From NCBI RefSeq assembly GCF_037975245.1, contig NC_092579.1:4798001-4862000 (forward strand): a stretch of 64,000 nt of DNA. Reading direction: 5' to 3'. Numbering within the stretch: position 1 is the stretch's first letter; each line of letters opens with the position of its first letter. Of this stretch, positions 24,401 through 33,600 are shown piece after piece. This stretch comes from Apostichopus japonicus. Taxonomy: Eukaryota; Echinodermata; Holothuroidea; Aspidochirotida; Stichopodidae. A program made the position numbers and the translations under genes. The notes beneath the pieces are model-generated. The model did no database searches. It was not told where the DNA came from and saw nothing but the letters and a program-made list of their open reading frames with translations.

Positions 24401-25085
24401 AAATAGTTGACGTTGTTTGTTAACGAAGTTGTTAAAAAGAATAAAGACATGGCCAAGTTATTTTCAGATTTGTATGTTGTTTCTTATTCATAACATATCC
24501 AGAACGTAAGAACCCTTGAAACGGAAACAGGATCAAATTTATCCGGAATGGGGTCATTGTTTTTTTGATCCGGAAATCCGGATCATTTTGATCCGGGCGG
24601 GATCGGTGCCCCTGGGATCCGGAAGCCGGATCAAATTTGATCCGGAATGGGGTCAATGTTCTTTGATCCGGAAATCCGGGTCATTTTCATCCGGACGGGG
24701 TCGGTGCCCCTGGGATCCGGAAACCGGATCAAATTTGATCCGGAATGAATCAAATTTGATCCGGATGTTTTAAGAGTGTATGTTTCTAAAACTATTATGC
24801 CGCCGAACTTCGCCAGAACCTTTTTTTGGCAAACAAAAAATAAAGCATACGGAAGGGGGGGGGGGTTGAGCGATCACCGACATCTCACTTAAAGGTCGTC
24901 ATCAATTTTTTTATTTTTTTTTGCTCAACTTTTTTTTTTGGTGACGGCCAATAGGGGGGGCGCGCGCCTGTTGCGCCCCCCCCTGGATACGCCCCTGAAT
25001 TAATTATTTAATCATTCGCTCCTCAGGACGTTGCACGAAAAGAGAAGAAGCTGAGATGAGATACCGACGTAACGAAAAGAATTAA
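12291..25085 (+). CDS. Gene A: uncharacterised single-pass membrane protein (6 exons)
   Basis: Exons are 12291-12405, 16140-16418, 16833-17035, 17399-17835, 18912-18985 and 25027-25085. All junctions are GT-AG and the phases (1,1,0,2,1) keep one open frame of 389 codons including the stop. The predicted protein has 388 residues. It has a short N-terminus and a hydrophobic segment at about residues 15-35 (probable signal anchor). A strongly basic helical region follows (about 40-131), then a Ser/Thr/Asp-rich linker (133-199), an extreme Glu/Asp-rich stretch (about 235-335), and a basic C-terminus containing MARIIARKAAFRRARG. I do not recognise the family and propose no function. Gene B downstream has the same architecture, so the two are probably tandem paralogues. 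Transcript evidence would be needed to confirm the joins. Confidence 0.7.
13696..14793. mobile_element. Second-level nested hAT-like MITE
   Basis: It begins CAGGCGCGGCGGAAC and ends GGTTCCGCCGCCACTG. It is bounded by an exact 8-bp duplication, CACATAGT, at 13688-13695 and 14794-14801. It sits inside the element 13197-15253 and is itself split by the element 14012-14412. Its left part carries the CTATCTAAGCGGAGCGCCAC module shared with other elements in the window. Confidence 0.85.
14012..14412. mobile_element. Third-level nested hAT-like MITE
   Basis: It begins CAGTGGCGGAGCTAG and ends GCTCCGCCACTA. An exact 8-bp duplication, AGTAAGGG, lies at 14004-14011 and 14413-14420. An inverted second copy is at 33219-33602. 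It is inserted in 13696-14793, so it is the youngest of the three layers. Confidence 0.85.
15977..16045 (-). tRNA. tRNA-like sequence (degenerate tRNA or SINE head)
   Basis: On the minus strand the ends AGGAGTG and CACTCCA can pair over 6 bp. TTAGCTCAGTGGTTAACGC resembles a D-arm with A box, and GGTCCCGAGTTCGAATC resembles a T-arm with B box. The anticodon arm is poor: GCCTT and AAGGT pair only around an 8-nt loop. I therefore favour a tRNA pseudogene or a tRNA-derived SINE head over a working tRNA. Confidence 0.45.
16140..16418 (+). CDS. Gene A exon 2 (basic coiled coil)
   Basis: The acceptor is CTGCGATAG and the donor AAAA|GTAATT. Phase 1 in and phase 1 out. The exon encodes about 93 residues, very rich in Arg and Lys (WRSAERLRRKQLKELLKKIEE), followed by a short internal repeat of the type EIQEINEIQEIQELQEM at 16299-16349 that should form a helix. 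Next to a membrane anchor, the basic charge suggests that this side faces the cytoplasm (positive-inside rule, inferred). Confidence 0.65.
16833..17035 (+). CDS. Gene A exon 3 (linker)
   Basis: The acceptor is TTTTAATGGCAG and the donor CTAGAG|GTAAAG. The exon enters in phase 1, making AGA at the junction, and leaves in phase 0. Its 67 full codons encode a Ser/Asp/His-rich linker (for example TSDDISNYNHHE) with no recognisable domain. It was probably longer in the ancestral gene pair, because Gene B exon 3 is shorter but similar in composition. Confidence 0.65.
17140..17398 (+). repeat. TATGT/TATGC pentanucleotide-like microsatellite
   Basis: Imperfect repeats of TTATG, CTATG and TGTGA words fill the intron up to the acceptor of Gene A exon 4 (GCACAG at 17393-17398). 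Confidence 0.75.
17399..17835 (+). CDS. Gene A exon 4 (Glu/Asp-rich)
   Basis: The acceptor is TTGCACAG and the donor is GACG|GTAAAA. Phase 0 in and phase 2 out. It encodes about 145 residues starting VNYDGSDLEEVEETDE. From about 17500 to 17805 nearly every codon is GAG, GAA, GAC or GAT, with a few Lys, Ala and Gly. It ends HVEPAPTGR. If the donor were not used, the frame would stop at TAA 17837-17839. Splicing is preferred because the next exon restores the frame and Gene B shows the same phase here. Other frames across this purine-rich tract are long only because the sequence is repetitive. Confidence 0.7.
17990..18290 (+). repeat. Degenerate CACAC/CATCAC-rich repeat
   Basis: Imperfect repeats of ACACCATATC, CCACATC and CACACCGCCC words follow Gene A exon 4. 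Parts, such as CATAACATACGTTAAC at about 18051, are complementary to words in the repeat before the exon. Confidence 0.6.
18474..18838. mobile_element. hAT-like MITE, second copy of the 10921-11247 family
   Basis: It begins CAAGGGCGTAGGAACC and ends CCTACGCCACTG, with near-identical internal sequence to 10921-11247. The flanks GTTCATAT (18466-18473) and GTTTATAT (18839-18846) form a 7/8 target duplication. It lies in intron 4 of Gene A. Confidence 0.85.
18912..18985 (+). CDS. Gene A exon 5 (conserved basic motif)
   Basis: The acceptor is GTTAACAG and the donor AGAG|GTAATT. Phase 2 in and phase 1 out. It encodes FVDHATRSS followed by MARIIARKAAFRRARG. The second part aligns with Gene B exon 5 (MARMISRKMAGRRARG) and is the clearest sequence link between the two genes. 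Confidence 0.75.
19564..20256. mobile_element. hAT-like MITE, copy 2, intact
   Basis: Termini are CATGGGCGGCGATCC and GGATCGCCGCCCATG. An exact 8-bp duplication, GCCATATG, lies at 19556-19563 and 20257-20264. It matches the split copy at 13197-15253 over both halves and so serves as the uninterrupted reference. It is 693 bp long with no reading frame of interest, so it is non-autonomous. Confidence 0.9.
20673..22356 (+). CDS. Spliced reading frame inside the CACTCTTAA element
   Basis: Three exons can be joined: up to 20736 (donor AAAG|GTGAGT), 22001-22141 (acceptor GGCACAG, donor TCAG|GTAAAT) and 22286-22356 (acceptor TTCACAG, TAA at 22354-22356). All junctions are phase 1. The first part, LLQWGLEKYVKNF, resembles the start of a SAM-domain helix bundle. 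The middle is basic (NLENRLRYVRRKDQNK), and the end is short. The frame is open upstream to about 20616 after a CAG, so the first exon may begin earlier and the ATG at 20673 may not be the true start. An open but out-of-frame stretch at about 22361-22421, ending at a GTAAGA donor, suggests further exons or a frameshift. Function unknown. Confidence 0.4.
22155..22225 (+). repeat. ATCC/ATTC tetranucleotide microsatellite
   Basis: Repeated CATC and CATT units follow the donor of the middle exon of the element-borne reading frame. Confidence 0.85.
22805..22945 (+). repeat. GAT/GGT trinucleotide microsatellite
   Basis: Runs of GATGATGGTGGT give Asp/Gly or His reading frames on the two strands. 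These are artefacts of the repeat. Confidence 0.85.
23224..23297 (+). repeat. 37-bp direct duplication
   Basis: The unit starting GAAATAGAATGATACTACC and ending TTTTTGAGAACT occurs twice in tandem. Confidence 0.8.
24520..24775 (+). repeat. Sub-terminal tandem repeat of the CACTCTTAA element
   Basis: About 2.5 units of roughly 98 bp contain TTGATCCGGAAATCCGG, GGTGCCCCTGGGATCCGGAA and CAAATTTGATCCGGAATG. The repeated short palindromic words (ATCCGGAT, TCCGGA) could be transposase-binding sites, which is an inference. Confidence 0.75.
25027..25085 (+). CDS. Gene A exon 6 (C-terminus)
   Basis: The acceptor is TCGCTCCTCAG. It enters in phase 1 and encodes a short basic tail, GRCTKREEAEMRYRRNEKN, then TAA at 25083-25085. 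A donor-like AAA|GTAAGT follows immediately (25086-25093), so a 3' UTR intron is possible. AATAAA at about 25735 is a candidate poly(A) signal. Confidence 0.6.
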
Positions 25086-25189
25086 AGTAAGTTATGAATT
25101 TGAATTTGATGTATTTGTAGAAAACATATAGTAGATCAGTTACTTTCGATTAATTTTCAACGAAAGTCAGAAAAAAACCTTTTTTACAC

Positions 25190-25250
25190 ACGGGCCGAAT
25201 TGAACCCTTTCACGGCCGGATCTAGCACACCGGCCGCCTGATCAGACTTA
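25190..25250 (-). repeat. tRNA-like fragment (SINE or tRNA relic)
   Basis: On the minus strand TGATCAGGCGG resembles an A box, CCGG...CCGG can form a stem with a CTA triplet in the loop region, and GGGTTCAATTC resembles a B box. No clean cloverleaf can be drawn. Confidence 0.3.
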
Positions 25251-25253
25251 TGT

Positions 25254-25970
25254 TCCCACCCAGTCGGTAAAAACCAATCTACACTGTCCTCTTACATCAT
25301 GGCTCGAAGCAGTCGTGTTAACAAAAAGAACAGTTCCTAACCTTTATCTGATAGAAACACATGATATCTATACTGCCCCAAACTGTTAGTGCAAGTGCTT
25401 TGAAACGGGAAATGCAAGTACAGTTTATGGCTGCTACTCTACATTCACCATGTAAAATTCGGATAAACAAAGAAGGGGTAAATTGGTTTATATGATTAAT
25501 TTCGATATAAATATGAATTATGATATAAATTATATACCCTTTTTTTGCAATTTTGCTCCGTAGATTTTCAACAATAGGCCTACAACTTGACAGAGCTGGA
25601 AGACATAAAAACTACAAAATCATGAATGGTAGAACTGCTCAACTGAATTTGACAAAAAGTTTGCTTAATCACTGAATTAATTTAAATTTTACGCAGAACT
25701 GTGTTTGTTTTATCATGAGAAAAACATTAAACTAATAAAATGGTTGTTAAAATATAATACTGAAGAATTGCATCCATTGTGATTTCTTTATATGTCCTCA
25801 ACTGGAACGTGTGACCCCTTGGCAGCTTGACAACAACGAAACGTTTAACTACGTCTCATAAGTTACTGGTTCGTCCACCCTACCAGCCACACGCCCCCAC
25901 ACCACCCTCACCTCTGCACCTCTCTCTCTCTCCCAACAACCAACAGCACCACCTCATCTTTGTTCACACC
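25254..25970. other. Gene A 3' flank, nothing else recognised
   Basis: AT-rich, with AATAAA near 25735. A CT-rich run at 25915-25933 precedes the TTAA-flanked MITE. No exon is supported. Confidence 0.4.
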
Positions 25971-25978
25971 GCCCTTAA

Positions 25979-26320
25979 AGGCATTGAAGACTCGCCCCAA
26001 ACCGCGTGCCGCCCTCTGAAAAGTTAACTTTCCGCTGCTTGCAAGTGAATTTTTTGTCTTGTCGCTACCAAATGCCGACAGTAATGAAACGTGATACCTT
26101 GTTATCTTTATGTCCATCACTGCTATGTACACTGTGTTGTGGGTATTAACCGTAGCTGCATGTATTGACTGTACACTAGTGTCTAATTACCGACGGTAGC
26201 AAGGTGTGTGTGTATTTTGTGAGATCAATGGTGGTGTCAAACACTTCTGTTACACCTCATACTAAACTAGGTCAGATTACCGGCATTAGACGTTTCTTTG
26301 TGCGCGAGTCTTCAATGCCT
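25979..26320. mobile_element. TTAA-flanked MITE, copy 1
   Basis: AGGCATTGAAGACTCG at the left and CGAGTCTTCAATGCCT at the right are perfect inverted repeats. TTAA lies immediately outside at 25975-25978 and 26321-26324. A diverged copy is at 61382-61742. TTAA targets are typical of piggyBac- and Kolobok-type elements. At 342 bp it cannot encode a transposase. Confidence 0.85.
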
Positions 26321-26329
26321 TTAAGTCCG

Positions 26330-27165
26330 AAAGGACATGTTTCATTGGCTTCAGACTACTCACGGTAGATTGCAAGGCCCCCTTGTTGCTATTAAATGTG
26401 ACGTCAGAGTCGCACAGTTAAACCAGAAAAGGGTACAGGAAATTCGCAACCACTGTCTATAAGTATGGTACTGTATTAGTTTGCTGTGATGAGAATTATG
26501 CACTTCGGTAGTTGTGCACTGTAGATATAGCTGCTATCGTACACTATCATTATATGGCACTAGTCACCACCACCGATGAACTTAACACGACGGCACTCAA
26601 GCTTAACAGCCATGTTCGTAATACTATACGTACATAGTGGGCCGGATACTACACCCCACCCCGATTCCCCCGCCCAAGTTATCCGGATGTCTATAGCTAT
26701 TGTACAATGTTACCATGGTTTCCCTGATTGTATCTACGTCATGTTGATGAAGATAATCCGTCTCAAGCTCTTCATGAGGTCATCAGCAACAAATCCAGAT
26801 GATGAATGAATGCTTTCGTGAACAGTGGCACTAAACTGGATGTGGGGAAGAGGATTGTACAAAATATAAACGCATATACCATATATCGCAACTCAGGGCA
26901 ATACAGAATAGAGAAGAGTCGACCCTGTAAGCCTGTGGTTAATTTTTATTTCTAACTGTGTGAAATGACCGTCTCCATAGGATATGGGGTCGGGGTAACT
27001 GGCAATGGAGAAGACGGTGTTTGGATAATGGTTCCAAAAAGGTTCGACATCACTGCTGTAAAGCATCAACTTCATTTTCACTTTTACATGGTTAATATCA
27101 TATCGTAGATACTAGACATAGTTTTCAAGATGTAGAAAAATATCTTTGTTGGCAAGCCCAAATAA
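26330..27165. other. Spacer between Genes A and B
   Basis: I see no exon or clear repeat boundary in this stretch. Confidence 0.35.
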
Positions 27166-27520
27166 ATAACAACGGGCGCGCAATTCAATTTGAACGCCGG
27201 ATCGGTACATTGACGCTTTGGCCTCTAGAGGAACCGAGGATCAACAAGCATCGTTTGATCGCTACGGCGACGCAACGGAATAGATAACTTATAATATATC
27301 TATGCGCGACGGACCGTATAGAGCCCCCAAAGATGTTGCATATCGGCGAGAGCGCCTAACTTTAGGGACAAAGCGCGCACATTGTATATCTTAAAGGTTG
27401 AACGCGCGTGAGCTTATGTTTTTCGGAATTTGCGCATAATCCGACGCCCGCATGCCTTAAATTTCTTACATAAAAACTGCTGATGCCAAAGCTGCAGTCC
27501 CTATATACTTCTATATCAAG
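27166..27520 (+). promoter_or_regulatory. CpG-rich upstream region of Gene B
   Basis: CpG is far denser here (GGGCGCGCAATTC, GCTACGGCGACGCAACGG, GAACGCGCGTGAGC, CGACGCCCGCATG) than in the neighbouring spacer. That suggests an unmethylated promoter. The ATG at 27521 lies inside CAAGATGGCTGCCGA, close to the YY1 consensus around start sites. No TATA box is evident. Confidence 0.45.
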
Positions 27521-27650
27521 ATGGCTGCCGATGAAGTATCCGATCTCTTGCGATATGTTTTCATGTTTAATAACGTTTCCGAGTACTTCTGTTTAATAGT
27601 AATGATAATAGTGACTGGTGAATTTTTGTGGCATCTTTATATGAAGGAAG
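27521..27650 (+). CDS. Gene B exon 1 (membrane segment)
   Basis: It encodes 43 residues starting MAADEVSDLLRYVF. The hydrophobic run YFCLIVMIIVTGEFLWHLY is a probable signal anchor. The donor is GAAG|GTAAGT in phase 1, the same phase as Gene A exon 1. Confidence 0.7.
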
Positions 27651-30600
27651 GTAAGTTGTAACTTATTAAGTTGGCCTGGATTATACTATCCTTATACGCA
27701 GATACAGAGTATGGACTAGCATGTGGTGATCCGTATAGTGTACTGCCACAAATTTGACTATGTCTACCCACCGACCACCAACATTCCCCTGCCCCCCCCC
27801 ATTCCCTCTCCCTTTCAACTGCCTGGATTTTGATGTGCAAAATGAACCACCGACGTTTCTCTCACATTACATGTTAAATTGTAGCATATATCTTTATGCC
27901 AGTTGGATGCATTTTTTCGGTGATTTTCAAGACCAAATACTGTATGATACATCTACTCTCTATTTAAAATGGTTAGTTAGTCAAAAACGTGTCCTTTCGA
28001 TATCTCCTTAGTTAAGACGTATGAATAACGTTGGCTCACAAGGAACGGAAGGGCAATGAAAAAACCTTGCTTCCTGCACTTTAAGTAGCAGAACGTAAAT
28101 AATTAACAATTAGACACAGTATAAGCTACATTAACCTTCATTATTGTAGTCTGCCATCCAACCCCTGCCCCAATACGCATCCCCCCCCCACTTACCCCAA
28201 TACGCACACCCCCCTGCCCAATACGCACACCACCTCACCCCCAATACATACCACATTTACACATTCTTCATTCTACGCTATATTTCTATATACAATGCAA
28301 TCTTGTTAGAGTCGAGTACTTTTTACATGTTTGAAAAGTTAATAAGAGAAATTGTATTTACGCATGTAATGTTCATTTCAGTACAACCTACTCAAGAATC
28401 CAGACCCGAACACCAAACCCTTCGATTTGCACCAACAACTACATCAACATCGGGTGGCGAGGAATTGCTGAGAAGAAGGCATAGCAACCACAAACGGCGC
28501 AGGCATAGTAAGCATGCCTAAAGATGTTATAATAGCACCCTAACATCAGTGAATTATCAATATCATAGGTCTCCGTCCGCAACTTTATCAATTTTGTACT
28601 CCAATGGAATCAGTCTGCCTATATTGTGTCATTAAACTTGTTGCCAGGCCCGACGAGAGGGGGTTATGATAGATACACCCGAGAATAAATGAGGGGCCCG
28701 GGGAAGTATGGGATAAAGAAACGTATTTTTAGAAACGTACGGTACTAAAGGAAACTTCAAAAAGAGTACCCATTGACATAATTGTCCCCGAAGCCGGACA
28801 TGACTATCGACGCCTTTGTTGTTTACGTCGAGTCTTCTCCCATAAAATGACGCTGGGCTCAATATAACCTAGTAAAGAGAAGTACATGTAATTCTCAATA
28901 CAGATTAGAGGAGAAAATAATAATGTTAATTTATGCTAATAGATATTTATTTGGATATATTTCGTAGCATTCGTCTGGAAATGTACACTTTTCTTTTCTT
29001 TCTTCCTCTCTTATTAACATATAAAATAGAGGCAAAGCATGAATCACCTGTCAGCTTAAACGGATCAAACTACAGTGCCCAATCATGCAAAACGACTGAG
29101 CAGACGAGTTTAGTGGATAATCAAATATCTGTTAACAGTTCGCACCGCACAGACAAGGTGGTAAGATGCAGTCGCGTTAATTAAATTACGATAATAATAA
29201 TAATAATAAAAATAATAATAATAGTAATCCATTTTATTTGACGATACCTCACATAACGGTATACCATCATATCTATTCACATAGTTCTGCTTAAAACGCA
29301 TGGGATGGCGGTTGTGTTATATTACAGAAAAGTAAAGCTGTATAATTCCACACATCTCTTTTCTACGGAAGCACTTAAGAGCCAAACTACTTTTCAACTT
29401 TTTCTTTAATACACACTTTTAAGAAAAAAGTGTGCAGTTAACGTTTTATAAATTGTTAATTTAACGTTTATAAAGTGTGAAAAACAACTGAAAGTAATTG
29501 GGCTCTTCGGTGCTTCCGTACTTTTCAGATCTATTGCTATTTCAAGTTTATAGTTGTAAAGTGATACGGCTGCGGCAGATGAGGGTTTTTTATATTTTTT
29601 TATGTCCTTTATCTTCGATACTTGGCACCTCACCGGCCTAGTTATACTCTGCTGAAGTTAAGTCATAGTATATAGATCTGTTTTGAATAAGTACTGCGTA
29701 AGCTACCGACTATAGTTTCGATATTAAACGTGCTCCTTCCTACGCCATTGAGTTTCACCACATGTAAAGGGACAAGAGTGGGGAGATATTTATGAGAAAC
29801 AGGATTAGTGAACTTAATTTTCGTGTCCAGACTATGGCGTTTGATACATTTCCAAGAAAGCATGTGATATTGCATTACTTTAAAGTATCGTTTTACTAAT
29901 AATAATTGGAACTCTACATGTTTCACACTTATACAGAAGTATTAACGACTTATATATATATAATTGGTTTCCCTCTTCACGTAATTATAGCTACTTTCTC
30001 CGTCGACTTCAAGCACCACAAGCACCACCACTAGGTATGTTTTAGTTTTTTAAGCATATATAGGCTTAGAAGAAACGTGATACCATCTTAAGTGAGAAGG
30101 GGGTAAGGGGAAGATTGTTGGCCGTTTTATAAATGTATAAAGCTCACGGTCAATGTAAAAGTATTCTAGTGTTTGCATTGGTAAGAGAAAAGGACAAGTG
30201 GGACATCCTTCACCCCCAAGTCCACCCCCATCCCAGCAACCTCTGCCTTTCCGTGGCTACATCTTGATGTTCTGTTAGTTCAAAAGATGTACACTATATG
30301 TATTAAAATATGATAACAATTTTCATTTTTTTTTAAACTTGCACAATAATTCTATCAGATTTAGTCATAACCTTAAAACGTCGTAATTTCTTAAGGAACG
30401 ACAGCTCATCCACGGGAAAAACTTACACATAAGGTTAATAAGATATTATGTATGGTCAGATATTAAATTATAAAGAAAAATCATTAACGTTAAGCTAAAA
30501 AGCTTTAAAGAAATCAACATGTTGATTAAAGGATGTCTTTAGACAAGTTTATTCTTGATATGTTATAGCCTAGTCCAAGGGCGGCGGAACCGGGGGGGCA

Positions 30601-33600
30601 CAGGGGGCACGTGCCCCCCCACTTTTCCTCAGGTTAAAACTGTGCCCTTTTTCTACATAAAAATTGAGGTGTCTCAAGTTAGCAAGAGTCCAGGGAACCA
30701 GAATGAACACTCGGGAAGGGCCGTTTCCGGCCATCTGAGGGGTTTGTAAAACCAAAAATTTTCTTGTACGCTCCGCGCCAACCGATGGTGGCGCTCCGCT
30801 CAGATAGTCGTGCATACAACTTTGCAAATCCTGGCTACGCCCCTGACTTTTAATGAATTTCTGTGGGTCAAACTCAAGCTATTCCGAATGGAAAAAACTT
30901 GTTAAGATATTAACAAGAAATAAACTCTAATTCGGAAGATTCCTACATTAGAAACTAGCATGTTTTCACCTCATTTTGTCTCAAAAGAAAACTTGTTCCT
31001 TGTTTCCCAATTTGCACATTGGATATTGCAGTGCTAGTATGCATATTTTCCTTGAGAGGGGGGGGGGGCAGGACGTTGATGGAGTGATGTGTATACGTAA
31101 ATAAGTTAGTACAATAAGAGTTATAAAGGGTACTAAATATAAGGCTACATCAGTCCAATCAAACTTCTGCAAAGTGCCCTTTGATGTCGGTGCCCCCCCC
31201 CCCCCCAGATTAAAAGTGCTTCCGCCGCCCTTGGCCTAGTCCAAGGAAACAGAAAAGAAAACAAATCGTGTTAGTAACGATTCTATAGTTGCTCCGTTTT
31301 TTAAGACATTCACCTTAAAAATTTGTTAAATGTAGAACGCTCCTTTAAGGCTACATTGACGATGCCATCGACTCATCAGTGCAGAGCTAAATGTTAATTA
31401 GTTGTTTTATAAATTCTAATAACTCAATCAAAACATATTCCTTTAACTTCATAAACGCAACAGAGACCCGTTGGATAATATTCAACACCATGTGTCCTTG
31501 ACAACTTTGTATTGTAAACGTGTCATTTGTGTACACGAAAGTCACATGTTTTTTCCCCCATCAAATTTTGTGTTGCATCTGAGGAAATGACGTCGTGTAT
31601 AACATATTAGACTATATAGTCCAGTCGCTTTAATCGACAAACGTCCGATGTTTAACGGTCATTTCCAAAACAAAAACGATTGTTTTCGTGTAGTTTAGAA
31701 AAAGGGTTTTAGAAAAACAACCAGAACGGAAAGAAGTGTGTTTAAAGAGCAACAACATATTAAACAAAAAATACATCCTCAAACAAACTGCTAGAATGTC
31801 TTAGTAACCATCAAGTCATTGTCCAGAAAAATACATAGGCAGATAATTACATCTTCTTATTAAGGAACGACCTTACAGTTTGTCTACTTTTCATACATAA
31901 TATTTCTAAATTTGGTTATTGGTATTAACGAATATTAGAAATTATTTAATCCTTAACACTCTATGATATATGTACAAAGGCAAAGACATCTTAATGCAGT
32001 TAACGGTTTTTATTTCTTCCTGTGAACAAGTCCTGCCTCTCGACGGAACTCTAAAATTAATCGAGATCCAATGGCAAGAATGATCTCTAGGAAGATGGCT
32101 GGACGAAGAGCAAGAGGTGAGCCAAGGTTACAGTCGGCAGAACAGGGTCCAACTGAGGGGACGGGTACAGGTTAGAGCAGGGGCGGACTGGGTTTTAACA
32201 CCGGCCCGGGCATTTTCCACCTACACCGGCCCATTATTCATTGATATGCTATTTAAATAGTGATCGCCGTCCGTAAGATTTTTTTGAAGTTAAGGAATGC
32301 CTAGATGCAAAATGGTGCTATATTTCTCAATTTTGTAGGTTACAATAATCCTTTAAAAATGACCCAAAAACTTAATTTTCCAGAAGCAACACTTGATTAA
32401 ACTGAGGATAGTTAAAATACGTAAACAAAAATAAACAAAAATATATGTTTTAGACTGGATTTTATTTAGTTTTTTCAAGCATTTTGTGAAAACATGCTTG
32501 AAAATAACGGGGAAAAAAACCTAAATAAAATCCATTAGCACGGACGGGCTGCCAATAGCACGTTCTTTTGATACGAACTAACAGACTAACTAACATGGTG
32601 ATTTCATGAGCTGATTCCCACAGTTAAAAATATATTTCTACACAGCCCGTTCTATAAACTACTGTGAAAATGGGCTGTAATTTTTACCAAGCTCCCCAAA
32701 CCACCGGCCCATCGGCCCACCGGGCATTGCCCAAATGCCCGTGTGGCCAGTCCGCCACTGGGTTAGATGTCTTAACATAGGCGTAGGAGGCGGGGGGCTG
32801 GGGGGGCTGCAGCCCCCCAACAATTTTTTTGGGTGAAAATTCGGGCAATATGCTGAGAATTTTCGGGCACCTACTGGAAGAATAATAATATGCAATGTGT
32901 TTTTCTGGTTTTTTTCTGGTAAAAATTCGGCAATATGCTGAGAATTATTCGGGCATCTACTGAAAGAATAATAATTTGCAATGTGTTTTTCAATTTTTTG
33001 GTGAAAATTCGGGCAATAGGCCTATGCTGAGGATTTTTCGAGCACCTACTGAAAGAAGAATAATTTGCAATGTGTTTTTCAAATATTTTGGTGAAAATTC
33101 GGGCAATATGCTGAGAATTTTTTCGGGCACCTACTGAAAGAATAATAATTTGCAATGTGTTTTTCAAATTTTTTGGTGAAAATTTGGGCAATATGCTGAG
33201 AATTTTTCGGGCACCTACCAGTGGCAGAGCGTCCATACAGTCAGAGGGGCGATGACCCCTGACGGACTCAAATGGACTACCGGCGCCCTTTTCAGCTTTT
33301 TACCACTTTTTACTTATTCGCGATTATTGACTTTTTTATTGCGCTCTCAAATACCTATTGACATTTTTCACATTTTGTTAGTGCAACTTTCTGACAAATG
33401 GCGATGACACCTATTTATTCTTCATTTATCTGCAAAATAGCAAGGCCCGGAAAGAGTCATTTCCGGCGATCTAGGAAGTATCTTTACTCAAAAATTTCTG
33501 TACGCTCCGCGCCAACCTGTGGTGGCGCTCCGCTTAGATAGTGTCAAAAGCGCCCCTCTCCCCCCCCCCCCCCCCCGACCAATTCCCCTAGCTCCGCCAC

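Larger units (their letters stand above)
20401..24778. mobile_element. 4.4-kb DNA transposon with CACTCTTAA ends
   Basis: CACTCTTAA at 20401 and TTAAGAGTG ending at 24778 are inverted repeats with TA on both sides, so the target duplication is TA or very short. Sub-terminal regions are rich in CCGGATCA-type words on both ends. The right end has about two and a half tandem units of roughly 98 bp (24520-24775). The CACT terminus recalls EnSpm/CACTA elements, but no transposase is recognisable. It carries a small spliced reading frame (20673-22356) and lies in the last intron of Gene A. Confidence 0.6.
19418..24997. mobile_element. Possible outer hAT-like element containing two others
   Basis: CAGGGGCGTATCCAGG at 19418 and CCTGGATACGCCCCTG ending at 24997 are perfect inverted repeats. 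No convincing 8-bp target duplication is visible: the flanks share only AATTA-type sequence. The span contains the element 19564-20256 and the element 20401-24778. It could be one element broken by insertions, or the ends of two separate elements. Confidence 0.5.
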
